Below, one piece after another: positions 1 to 8,318 of a stretch of 64,000 nucleotides of DNA; the stretch's first letter is position 1, and the number at the start of each line of letters is the position of its first letter. The translations under genes and the position numbers were made by a program. The stretch lies in NCBI RefSeq assembly GCF_948472415.1, contig NZ_OX419519.1, positions 5,981,001-6,045,000 on the forward strand, read 5' to 3'. This DNA is from Kitasatospora fiedleri (GTDB lineage Bacteria; Actinomycetota; Actinomycetes; Streptomycetales; Streptomycetaceae). The notes beneath the pieces were generated by a model. The model was not told where the DNA came from. It made no database searches and saw only the letters and a list, made by a program, of their open reading frames with translations.

Positions 1-87
1 CGATCTTCGCTGGATCCAGCAGATATTGAACATGTTCAAATCTGTGCCATGATGGAGCTCGGGAGCCGTGGAGGCATGGAGGTGGCG

Positions 88-471
88 ATGGGGAATCAGG
101 CCTTGAAGGAGGTTGGGCACCGCCCGGTGCCTGTCTGGGCGCCGGTAGCCGGATGGGGGGCACTGGTGGCGGCAGGTTCGTTCGCCGGGACGCCTGCGGA
201 GATGGCCGTCTTCGGCTCGATCCCGGCTCTCTTGCTGGGAGGGTTCCTTGGTCGGAGGCATGAGACGGTGGCTTCGGCAGTGGCAGTTGCAGCCGGGGTC
301 ATCGCGCTCCCCGTGGCGGCCGCCGCGACCGGCTCCTTGCACGCAGCCGAGCCGGGCGACGGACTGCTTGAACTTCTGGCCCTGGCGATGGTCGGCTCGC
401 TGTTTTATGCGCTTCCGCTCGTAATCGGCGGATGCGCAGGAACGTGGCTCGCCGCCCGAGGGCAGCGCTGA
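88..471 (+). CDS. small predicted membrane protein
   Basis: Function is not recognised. The protein of about 127 residues has at least three hydrophobic stretches: WAPVAGWGALVAAGSFAG near the N-terminus, an alanine/valine-rich middle segment after the GFLGRRHE turn, and a C-terminal segment LALAMVGSLFYALPLVIGG. It is therefore probably an inner-membrane protein. I chose the ATG at 88 because a GGAGG sits five bases upstream; an in-frame ATG at 49 would add 13 residues without a clear ribosome binding site. It lies alone just before a decayed insertion element, so its neighbours say nothing about its job. Confidence 0.55.
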   Translation: MGNQALKEVGHRPVPVWAPVAGWGALVAAGSFAGTPAEMAVFGSIPALLLGGFLGRRHETVASAVAVAAGVIALPVAAAATGSLHAAEPGDGLLELLALAMVGSLFYALPLVIGGCAGTWLAARGQR

Positions 472-639
472 ACTCCGCTCCTCCGCAACGGCCGTCTGCC
501 GCAGCTCGGCTCCCCAATCAAGATCCCCTCTCAGAGGACAGGGGCCGTTTCCGCACAGGTGCGAGTGCCGCGCGGCGCGCGGTGTCCATCGCGCGCGACA
601 CGGTCTACTGGGTCTGTTCGTAGGCGCGCGGCGCGCGCG

Positions 640-2293
640 TCAGGTGGCGAGCTCCAGCCGTCGCAGATGCGAGGCGCGCGTCTTCGCGCGGGGGATCCAG
701 GCCAGCCAGGCGTCGATGCGCGTGAGGTTGATGGCGGCGGCGGTCAGCTGGTGTTGCAGGTGCGTCTTGGCGAGGCCGTGGTGATGCGCGCGGCGCATGT
801 CCCGGCCGTGGACGGCCTGGGCGATGGTCCCTTCGATGCCGGTACGCGCGTGGTAGCGCTGGTGCCATTCGTCGGTCCGCTGGTCGATTCGGGCCTTGCG
901 CAGGGCCTCGAACTCGCCGCGGTGGTGGAAGGTCATGCGTCGTCCGATTCAGCCGGTGCCGCGGGTGCACTGGGCGCGCGACGGGCAGGGCTCGCAATCG
1001 GTCACGGAGAACCAGACCCGGACCGTCGGGACGCCGGTGGACGTCGGAGACGACTCGTTCCAGCTCCGGCAGGTCTTCCCCGCGGAGCAGGTGACCTGCT
1101 TGTTGTCCCAGTCGATGGCGAAGTCTTCCTGGCGAAGCCCGCGCCGTCCTTGCCCTGCCAGGTCGCAGTCTTCTGCACCGGCCCGACCAGGTCGACCTCG
1201 TGGTCGTGCTTGGTCGCGAACAGGTTCTGGGCCCGGCGCAGCCGGAGTCGACGAAGTGCTCGCCGGGCAGCAACTCCTTGGCGGCCAGGTACTGGTGGAC
1301 CTCCGCGGTGGCGTGAACGTCGGGAACGGTGGCGTTGGTGGTCAGCACGTGGGTGATCAGGTTGGGCCGGTCCGGATCGCAGGTCTCGGTCAGGTGCACT
1401 TTCCAGCCCTGCCACTCCGTCTCCCGCTTGGATGCGCCGCGGACCTCGACGTCGTACGGGGTGGCCAGCCGCTTCGCGGCCGGGGGCGGGTTGTCCGGCT
1501 TGCGCCAGCGCACCTGGCCCTCCTCGACCTGGAACTCCTGGACCCAGACCCGGCGCAGTACCTCGACACCGGGCACGAGCCGCAGCCACGGTTCGGCGTC
1601 GACAGCGAAAACGGCTTCGAGCAGACGCATGCCGTCCTGGCTGGTCTGGTGCCCGAGGGCGATGCGGTCCTTGGCCGTCCGGGGCAGCCAGTATTCCTCG
1701 ATGCGGCGCCGATAGCGCTCGAAGACCTGGTCGTCCGTGTGCTCCGCGAGCCAGTTGGGCGCGGCCGCGGCCAAGGCGTTCAGGGCCGCGCGCAGGGTCT
1801 CGCCGGCCAGTCTCCAGCCGGTTCAGGTCTCGCGCGGCCGACAGGATGTGCGTGGATCGGTGCGCTGGTGGCCGCGGGCGCGCAACAGGCCGGCCTTGGC
1901 CGCGGCCTCGATCGCGGTGTCCAGGATCTGGCTCTCCGCGCCGCCGGCGATCAGCCGGTCGCGGAACTCGCTGAGGACCGAGTGGTCGAAGCCGGGGTCG
2001 GTCGGCTCCAGACCCAACCCGAACTTCCAGTCGATCCGGGCGCGTACCGGCTGGGCGGTCTCGCGGTCCGACAGCCCCTCGGCGAACTGGAAGACGCGGG
2101 CGAGCGCCAACACGGCAGGCGACAGGGCCGGCCGACCCCGCCCGGGGAACAACGCGACGAAGCTCTCGTCGGTGAAGAGCGGCCCCAGCGTTTCCCGGAT
2201 CCGGATCGGCATGCTGCCCTTCGGAGACGCCGCGCGAGCCACCCGCACGGCCCCCTCCGGAACACCCTGCGACGCGCGCGTCCGCAGCGCCAT
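640..2293 (-). pseudogene. IS1182-family transposase, decayed by frameshifts
   Basis: Three reading-frame pieces together spell an IS1182-type DDE transposase. The N-terminal part (2293 down to about 1850) has the family pattern IRETLGPLFTDESF...GRGRPALSPAVLALARVFQ and the SVLSEFRDRL segment. The middle part (about 1790 to 1250) has the KVHLTETCDPDRPNLITHV block, and the C-terminal part (936 to 640) has FEALRKARIDQRTDEWHQRY and ends in RRLELAT. The frame changes at least twice, near 1790-1850 and again near 1250-1000, so no intact transposase can be made. I did not find convincing terminal inverted repeats. It marks this end of the window as a past insertion hot spot. Confidence 0.85.
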
Positions 2294-2527
2294 CGACGCC
2301 CTCCCCAGGCATCACCACCCAGCTCCAAGACATCCTCGAAGATCCACGACAACGATCCCAGATCAAGATCAGCCGCCACCGCGCGGCCCTGTCCGGTGAA
2401 TTCGCCAACAGCGCCAACTCCGTCCGCCAAGGCCGCCGTTGCGTGCCGCTGCCGTCCGGGAGCCGTCGATCGGGCGGTCCGCCCACCCGCCCCCGGGGTG
2501 GTGCTCCGTGTCGCCTACGGTGGGTGC

Positions 2528-3133
2528 ATGCGCAGTGATCACCGCCCCTGGGACGTTCTGCTGATCGGTGGTGCCTCCGGTGTCGGCAAGAGCCGGGCCG
2601 CCGCCCGACTCGCGGACTCGTGCGGGGCGTTCACGGTGGAGTTGGACGACGTCGTCGCGGCGCTCCAGGCGGCCACGACCCCGGCCACCCACCCCGCGCT
2701 GCACCACTTCGCGGGCTTCCGCGACCCGGAGCGGGAGTTGGGCGCCGAGCGGGTGCTGGAGCGGCAGATTGCCACCGCGCAGGCCGTGGACGAGGCGGTG
2801 CTCGGCGTCGTGCGCAACCGGCTGAGCGTGCCGGTGCCGGCCGTCGTCGAGGGCGACTACCTCACCCCCGCCGCCGCCGTCCGGGCCGCCGCCGAGGCCG
2901 CCGAGCAGGGCAGGCGCCTGCACGCGGTCTTCCTGCACGAGGGCGACCCGGCGCGGATCGGCGCAAACTACGCCCACCGCGAGCCGGAGTGCGGCCCCCA
3001 GCCCGCCCGGGCCGCGATCAGCGCCCGCTACTCCCACTGGCTCGCCGCCCAGGCCCGCGCCCACGGCCTCCCGGTGGTCGACTGCCGCCCCTACGACACC
3101 CTCCCGCAGCGCCTGGCCGCCGCCCTGGCCTGA
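2528..3133 (+). CDS. P-loop ATPase/kinase-like protein
   Basis: This 201-residue protein starts MRSDHRPWDVLLIGGASGVG and carries a clear Walker A motif, GGASGVGKS, at about residues 14-22. A nucleotide-binding alpha/beta fold is expected. Later segments (VVEGDYLTP, LHAVFLHEGDPARI, SARYSHWLAAQARAHGLPVVDCRP) resemble small-molecule kinases of the 2-phosphoglycerate kinase or cytidylate/uridine kinase type, but I cannot assign a substrate. A longer in-frame open stretch reaches upstream across the transposase remnant. That extension is antisense to the transposase and is not coding, so I placed the start at the ATG at 2528. Confidence 0.75.
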   Translation: MRSDHRPWDVLLIGGASGVGKSRAAARLADSCGAFTVELDDVVAALQAATTPATHPALHHFAGFRDPERELGAERVLERQIATAQAVDEAVLGVVRNRLSVPVPAVVEGDYLTPAAAVRAAAEAAEQGRRLHAVFLHEGDPARIGANYAHREPECGPQPARAAISARYSHWLAAQARAHGLPVVDCRPYDTLPQRLAAALA

Positions 3134-3747
3134 CGGTGGCCGGGGCGGCGCAAGGTGCGAGCCCCGCCGTCCCGCCGTCCCGCCGTCCCGCCGCTGAAGT
3201 CACCCGGGAGGGAAGCCACTCGGGGTCCGGGTCCCGGGTCCGAACGGCGAGCTGATGTCGAAGGAACTGCCACCGTGGCGAGCGGCTGCGCGGCTGCGGC
3301 CCCTCGACGGGAGCGTGGGCAGACCGGTCGGACAGCGGCGGGAGCGGAGCGGTCGGCGCGGGCCGTCAGCAGCAGATACACGTCTCCGCTGCCCGGGGAT
3401 TCCTCCCGCGTCCACCGAACGCACGGGGTGCCCCGGACCGGTGGGTGTCGCGTCGGGGTGCCGGGGCGTCGTGGGCCCGTGTCCACGGGCACGGCCCGGT
3501 TCATCGGAGTGACCCGCCGGTAGAGTGCGCCCGACGGCTGCCGTGCCGGCGCCGCAGGCTCGGAGGGGTGGCGAGGAAATGGATCTGGTGCCCAGTCAGC
3601 GGACCGCCACCGGGCCGCACGTGATGCGCAGGATGAACGCCATCACCCGGGACGCGCCGCACTGAGCCCGTCCGGCCCGGCTGCCACCCCGTGTCGGCGC
3701 TCCGTGTCGCCACCCCGTGTCGGTGCTCCGCCGTACGCTGGGCGGCC
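3134..3747. other. stretch without a recognised gene
   Basis: About 610 bases between the P-loop gene and the restriction gene. Near 3168-3192 there is a short run of a CCGTCCCG-type repeat. Open frames on both strands are Arg/Gly/Pro-rich shadow frames with no domain signature. A 28-codon ATG frame at 3579-3665 was considered and left out. Confidence 0.5.
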
Positions 3748-4680
3748 ATGGACTGGCTGGAGCGGGTGGCGAAGCTGAGACGGTGGACGAGCAACGGCGT
3801 CCGGGCGCCGCACAAACCGCTGCTGCTGCTGTACGCGCTGGGGAGCTACCAGCGCGACGCCGACGGCGAACTGCGGTACAGCGCGGTCGAGTCGGAGCTG
3901 AAGCGGCTGCTGGAGGAGTACGGGCCGTCCCGTGCGACCACCCCCGCCTACCCGTTCCACCACCTGGTCAGCGACGGGGTGTGGGAGGTCGGGACCGACC
4001 GGGGGCCCGGGAGCCCCGGGAGCGGGGTGGGGGTGCTGCGCTCCAGCGGCGCGACCGGGCGGCTCGCGCCGGAGTTGCGGGCGGCGCTGCGCAGGGACCC
4101 GGCGCTGCTGGGGCGGCTGGCCCGGGTGCTGCTGGACTTCCACTTCCCGCCGTCGCTGCACACCGAACTGTGCGAGGCGGTCGGGCTCGACCTGGACCTG
4201 GCCGACACCGAGGGGGTGACGGGCGGTGTTCCGGGCGGGCGGGAGCGGGCGGCGCGGCGGCAGCGGGACCGGCGGATGCGCGAACTCGTGCTGACCGCCT
4301 ACGAGTTCCAGTGCGCGTTCTGCGGCTACGACGGGATGCTGGGCGCGAGCGCAGTCGGGCTGGAGGCGGCGCACGTGCGGTGGTGGTCCTTCGACGGGCC
4401 GGACGAGGTCGACAACGGCCTGTGCCTGTGCTCGCTGCACCACAAGCTCTTCGACAAGGGCGTGCTGGGGCTGGGGGAGGGGCACCGCGTCCTGGTCTCC
4501 CGGCACTTCGTCGGGCGCGGCGAGGCCAGCCGGCAGCAGGTGCTCGCCCTGACCGGCCGCCCGGTCATCGGCCCGCAGCCGGGCGTCCCCCCGGTCGCGG
4601 ACCGGCACCGCGCGTGGCACGCCGCCCAGGTCTTCCACGGCGAGCCCCGGGAACCCGCGAACCCGCTGCCCACCGGCTGA
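3748..4680 (+). CDS. phosphorothioated-DNA-dependent HNH restriction endonuclease (SBD-HNH)
   Basis: This 310-residue protein has an N-terminal sulfur-binding domain followed by an HNH nuclease, the architecture of type IV enzymes related to ScoMcrA that cut phosphorothioate-modified DNA. In the first half, RAPHKPLLLLYALG (19-32) and AYPFHHLVSDGVWE (67-80) are the signature blocks of the sulfur-binding domain. In the second half, CAFC (189-192), LEAAHVRWW (205-213) and CLCSLHHKL (226-234) form the zinc-stabilised HNH core. The ATG at 3748 gives the family's usual N-terminus (MDWLERVAKLRRW). No dnd modification genes are present, which fits a stand-alone barrier that destroys incoming phosphorothioated DNA. 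All key residues are present, so it should be active. Confidence 0.9.
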   Translation: MDWLERVAKLRRWTSNGVRAPHKPLLLLYALGSYQRDADGELRYSAVESELKRLLEEYGPSRATTPAYPFHHLVSDGVWEVGTDRGPGSPGSGVGVLRSSGATGRLAPELRAALRRDPALLGRLARVLLDFHFPPSLHTELCEAVGLDLDLADTEGVTGGVPGGRERAARRQRDRRMRELVLTAYEFQCAFCGYDGMLGASAVGLEAAHVRWWSFDGPDEVDNGLCLCSLHHKLFDKGVLGLGEGHRVLVSRHFVGRGEASRQQVLALTGRPVIGPQPGVPPVADRHRAWHAAQVFHGEPREPANPLPTG

Positions 4681-4723
4681 CCTGTCCGACCGCAGGACCC
4701 GGTCAGCCGGTGGACGGGCTCGG

Positions 4724-4935
4724 GTGAGCTGCCAGTTCTGCGCGGCCGTGCCGGTGGCGGGCTGCTGGGTGACCGGGGCGCTGTCGCCGGTGGCGGTGGC
4801 GGTGGCGGTGGCGGTGGCGGTGAGGAGCAGGCCGCTCTGCTGGTTGGTGACGGTGTATCCGCTGCCGGTGGGGGTGAACCGCCAGTGCCGGCTGCCGGTG
4901 CCGGTGCAGGCGGCCTGGAGAACGGCCTCACCGTC
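4724..4935 (-). pseudogene. ricin-type lectin domain fragment
   Basis: Read on the minus strand this piece gives ACTGTGSRHWRFTPTGSGY, then TVTNQQSGLLLTAT, then GTAAQNWQL. These are QxW-type repeats of a ricin B lectin module found at the end of many secreted streptomycete glycosidases. It has no catalytic partner, no start, and its reading frame is lost upstream. A hexanucleotide run (GGTGGC, five copies at 4789-4818) inside it encodes a Thr-Ala ladder that looks like slippage expansion. It is a dead remnant. Confidence 0.6.
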
Positions 4936-5046
4936 CGAGGCATCAGAGCCTGCTGGCAGAACGTCGCCCAAGGCGCCCTCCTCGTCACCGCCGTCGTCAT
5001 CCCACAACGCCGCAACCACGAACGCCCCGTCGGACTCCCCGCCTGA
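4921..5046 (+). pseudogene. C-terminal tail of an ABC sugar-transporter permease
   Basis: The plus-strand frame reads NGLTVRGIRACWQNVAQGA, then LLVTAVVIPQRR, then a TGA stop. This matches the usual end of ribose/xylose-type ABC permeases (NGL...WQ.VVQGA...LLAV...). Only about 41 codons remain and no upstream part of the gene is present. It abuts the lectin fragment on the opposite strand, so two unrelated genes were broken and joined here. Confidence 0.4.
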
Positions 5047-5092
5047 GACCCCGTCACTTCCGTGCCGCTCGAACGAGCTCGGTGATCGTGCA

Positions 5093-5140
5093 GCGGGTCG
5101 GCGGGTCGGCGGGTCAGCGGGTCGGCGGGTCAGCGGGACG
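5093..5140. repeat. 8-bp tandem repeat, six units
   Basis: Six consecutive units of GCGGGTCG/GCGGGTCA, the last degenerate. The repeat overlaps the stop codon (5130-5132) of the degraded minus-strand gene that follows. Confidence 0.7.
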
Positions 5141-6120
5141 TGGGCGGTTGCGGCCATGGGGTTCCGTGCGCGGCGGCGTCGAGGACCTCGCCGAGGCGGA
5201 GCCAGGCGGTGGGGCCGGCGTGGCTGATCGGGCTGTCCGCGAAGCGTTGCCAGGCCCGGGTGCCGTCGCCGGGTGCGGCGGTCACCGGGGCGAGGACGGC
5301 GGGGTGGGTGCTGCTGCGGTGGCGGGGGCCGTTGACGGTGAGTGCGGTCCGGGCGGGGAGGGCGAGGACGGTCTCGCGGTCGTGGTGGGGCAGCGCGAGG
5401 ACGTGCCGGACCCAGGACTCGCGGTCGGCGGGGCCGCCGCCGAGCCTGCGACGCAGTTCGCGGGTGAGGGTGTGCAGGGCCCGCTTCGGGTCGGAGTGTC
5501 GAGCGAGGAGGTCGGGGAAGGGGGGGCTCGCTTCGGCGGCCGCCCCGCTGGGCGCGGGACAGCAGGGCCTTCGCGACCGGTCGGTCGTTGCCGGTGTGCT
5601 GGTCCGGGTACGCGGTCAGGACGCCGGGTTCGACGGCGGAGAGTCGGCGGGACGTCACTTCGACGGGGTCGCCGAGGGCGGCGCGGCGGGTGGCGGACGG
5701 CCGGGGCACCGGGTCGGTGACGATCCGGGTGATGTCGGTGAGCAGTTTCGTGAACTGCTGGTGGTCGTCGCGGTCCTGGTGGCTGTAGGCGGTGGGGCGG
5801 GTCGGGTTGCGCCGGGCGCCGCGGACGACGCGCTGGACGGCGGCCTTCGTCTCGGCCGTCACCTCGGGAAGGTGCATCAGCACGGCGTGCACCCGGCGGA
5901 GGTCGGCGGCCCGGCTGATGCCGCGGTGCTCCTCCGGTTGCCAGGTGGGCAGGGCCTGCTCGGCGACCAGCGCGAACCGACGCGCCAGGTCAGCGAGTTC
6001 GTCCGGCGGGGTGCGCCAGGTGTGGGGTCACCGTAGGAGGGCTCGGCCTCGGCGGGGTCGAGGACGAGCCGCCACCGGCCGTCCGCAGCGTGCTGACGGA
6101 GGGTGGCTGGCAGGCTACGG
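5130..6120 (-). pseudogene. unrecognised gene, broken by frameshifts
   Basis: Three minus-strand frame pieces look coding by composition and read as one protein. From about 6120 it gives RSLPATLRQHAADGRWRLVL. After a frame change near 6025 it gives TPPDELADLARRFALVAEQA and AAVQRVVRGARRNPTRP. After another change near 5500 it gives DGTRAWQRFADSPISHAG and AWLRLGEVLDAA, ending PWPQPPTSR. I do not recognise the family. At least two frame breaks and an in-frame stop upstream of the second piece mean no complete product is made. It belongs to the same decay zone as the lectin and permease fragments. Confidence 0.4.
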
Positions 6121-6185
6121 TGGGGGCGTCAAGCGGTGTACGCGGGCGGCGGTGCCGGCCGTGCACGGTTCTGGGGGTGCGGGGC

Positions 6186-8318
6186 ATGATCGATCCGCTG
6201 TCGGTCACGGCGGTCACGGGGGTGCTGGGCGCGGTCGGCTCGGCGATGGCGGGGGAGGCCGGGAAGTGGGCCTGGGAGGCGGTCGGGAACCTCGCGCAGC
6301 GGGTGACCGGGCGGCAGGTCGCGGCCCCGGTCGGCGCGGAGGAGTGCGAGGAACTGGCCCGGCGGCTGGTGGAGGGGGCGCGCCACGACCCGGAGCGGGC
6401 CAGGGCGCTGGCCGCCTGGATGAGCGGCCTGGCCGACGGTGCCCAGGGCCCGACCGGGGCGGTGCCGCGGCTGCTGCCCGCCTCCACCCGGTACTTCACC
6501 GACCGCAGGGGGCCGCTCGCCGCCCTCGACAAGGAGGCCGGGCGCAAGGCCGACGGCCGCCCCCGGCAGGTGCTGCTGCACGGCCCGGACGGCATCGGCA
6601 CCAGCGCGGTGGCGATCCACTGGGGCGGCCGCGAGGCGCACCGCTTCCCCGACGGGCAGCTGTACGCCGACCTGCGCGCCGCCGGGCCGGGCGGCGTGGT
6701 GGACCCGGCGACGGTGCTGCGGCGCTTCCTGCGGCGGCTCGGCGTTCCCGCCGAGCAGCTGCCGGCCGGCCTCGAACGGCGGGCCGAGCGGTTCGCCGAA
6801 CTGCTGGCCGGCCGCCGCCTGCTGGTCGTCCTCGACCATGCCCACTCCGCCGCCCAGGTGCGGCCGCTGCTCACCGCCGCCCCCGGCGTGCTCACCGTGG
6901 TCACCGCCCGCCGCCCGCTGGCCGGGCTGGACGCGCTCAACGTCGCCGTCGGCCCGCTCGCCGAGAAGGACGCCCGCCGCCTGCTCACCGACCTCGCGGG
7001 CAAGCACGCCGTCACCGCCGCCAAGGCCGCCCTGCCCGGCGTCCTGGAGCGCTGCGCCGGCTCGCCGTTCGCGCTGCGCGCCGCCGCCTCCTCCGGGCTG
7101 GGCGACATCGCGCAGCGGGCGCTCGCCGGGCAGACCTTCACCGACCCGGTGGAGGCCGCGACCGCCGACCGGTACGCCCGCCTCACCCCGAACGCCGCGC
7201 TGGCGTACCGGCGTTGCGCACTGCGGCACTGGCCCGCGATCGACCTGCGGGCCGCCGCGGCCACCACCGGCCTGAGCGAGGCGGACGCGGCCGAGGCGCT
7301 CGACGAACTCGCCGCCGCCGGGCTGCTGGAGACCGCGCTCGACGGCCGGCACCGCTACCGCCCGGCGGTGCGCCGCCACGCCGAGGCCGCCGCCGTGCGG
7401 GAGGACGGGCTCGCGGCGTGCGCCACCGCCGTGCACCGCGCCGTCGAGCACTACCTGCGCCTGGCCGTCGGCGCCGACCACGCCGCCCTGCCGCAGCGCT
7501 GGCACCTCGGACCGCTGTACGCCGAGATCGGCCCCGGCGGCTACCCGGACGAGGCCGCGGCGCTGGCCGTGCTCGGCGCCGAACTCCCCAACCTGGTCGA
7601 GGCGGTGGCCGCCGCCGAGGAGTTCGCCGAGCCCGGGACGGTGTGCCAACTGGTCGAGGCGCTGTGGGCGCTCCAACTGAAGGCGGGGCGGCACGACGAA
7701 CTGCTGCCCGCGCTGCGGGCCGGGGCCCGGGCCGCCGGCCTGCCGGGCACCGAGGCCCGGACGGCGGCCCGGATGCATGTCCAACTCGCCCTGGCCCTCA
7801 CCGAGTTGCAGGAGTACGGCGAGGCCGAGCAGCAACTCGTGCTGGCCACCGACGCCGAGGAGAAGGACGGCCACCTGCGAGGGCAGGCCACCGCCGTGGA
7901 GACGCTCGGACTGCTGCGGCTGCGCCAGTGGCGGTACGCCGAGGCACTGGAGTGCTTCGACCGGGCCGCCGGACTGCTCGCGGGGATCGGCGACGGCGAC
8001 AGCGGACAGGCGGACCTGCCCCGGGCCCGCGCCCTACTGGACCGGCACCGGGGCCGGGCGCTGCGCGGACTGGGCCGGTTCGAGCCGGCCGGGGCGGCGA
8101 TCGCGGCGGCGGTGGCGTTCTTCCGCGGCACCGGCGAGGCGTACAACCTCGCCCGGGCGCTGACCGACCTGGCGCAGACCCTGATCGAGCAGCGGCGCGG
8201 ACCGGACGCGCTGCCGCTGCTCGACGAGGCCGCCGTGCTGCTGGAGCGCGGCGGTGCGACCTTCCACCTGATGCCGGTCGGGGTGCTGCGCGAGCTGTGC
8301 GTCAACGAGCCGGAGTGA
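6186..8318 (+). CDS. NB-ARC/STAND-like protein with TPR region, degenerate P-loop
   Basis: This 710-residue protein has an N-terminal helical region, then an NB-ARC-like module: GPDGIGTS at 133-140 where Walker A should be, RLLVVLDHAHSAAQVRPLL as Walker B (from 211), and an arginine-containing VVTARRPL sensor-like stretch. A winged-helix-like part (LTPNAALAYRRCAL) follows, and the C-terminal third contains TPR-like repeats (TELQEYGEAEQQLVLA, QWRYAEALECFDRAAGLL). STAND proteins switch on binding a ligand and nucleotide. Here the conserved lysine and following Thr/Ser of GxxGxGK(T/S) are replaced, so nucleotide binding may be weak or lost. The ATG at 6186 was chosen over an upstream in-frame ATG. 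The 3' end overlaps the convergent gene by 17 bases. Confidence 0.75.
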   Translation: MIDPLSVTAVTGVLGAVGSAMAGEAGKWAWEAVGNLAQRVTGRQVAAPVGAEECEELARRLVEGARHDPERARALAAWMSGLADGAQGPTGAVPRLLPASTRYFTDRRGPLAALDKEAGRKADGRPRQVLLHGPDGIGTSAVAIHWGGREAHRFPDGQLYADLRAAGPGGVVDPATVLRRFLRRLGVPAEQLPAGLERRAERFAELLAGRRLLVVLDHAHSAAQVRPLLTAAPGVLTVVTARRPLAGLDALNVAVGPLAEKDARRLLTDLAGKHAVTAAKAALPGVLERCAGSPFALRAAASSGLGDIAQRALAGQTFTDPVEAATADRYARLTPNAALAYRRCALRHWPAIDLRAAAATTGLSEADAAEALDELAAAGLLETALDGRHRYRPAVRRHAEAAAVREDGLAACATAVHRAVEHYLRLAVGADHAALPQRWHLGPLYAEIGPGGYPDEAAALAVLGAELPNLVEAVAAAEEFAEPGTVCQLVEALWALQLKAGRHDELLPALRAGARAAGLPGTEARTAARMHVQLALALTELQEYGEAEQQLVLATDAEEKDGHLRGQATAVETLGLLRLRQWRYAEALECFDRAAGLLAGIGDGDSGQADLPRARALLDRHRGRALRGLGRFEPAGAAIAAAVAFFRGTGEAYNLARALTDLAQTLIEQRRGPDALPLLDEAAVLLERGGATFHLMPVGVLRELCVNEPE

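Noticed and set aside
896..2527. Long plus-strand open frame extending the P-loop protein upstream
   Set aside because: It is antisense to the IS1182 transposase remnant, Arg/Gly-rich and without domain content; the P-loop protein has a good ATG at 2528.
3579..3665. 28-codon ATG frame (MDLVPSQRTATGPHVMRRMN...)
   Set aside because: The purine-rich stretch is too close to the ATG for a normal ribosome binding site, and no known leader peptide or conserved small protein matches.
3748..4680. Complete dnd/ssp phosphorothioation island
   Set aside because: No dndA-E, dndF-H or ssp genes were seen on either strand around the HNH gene.
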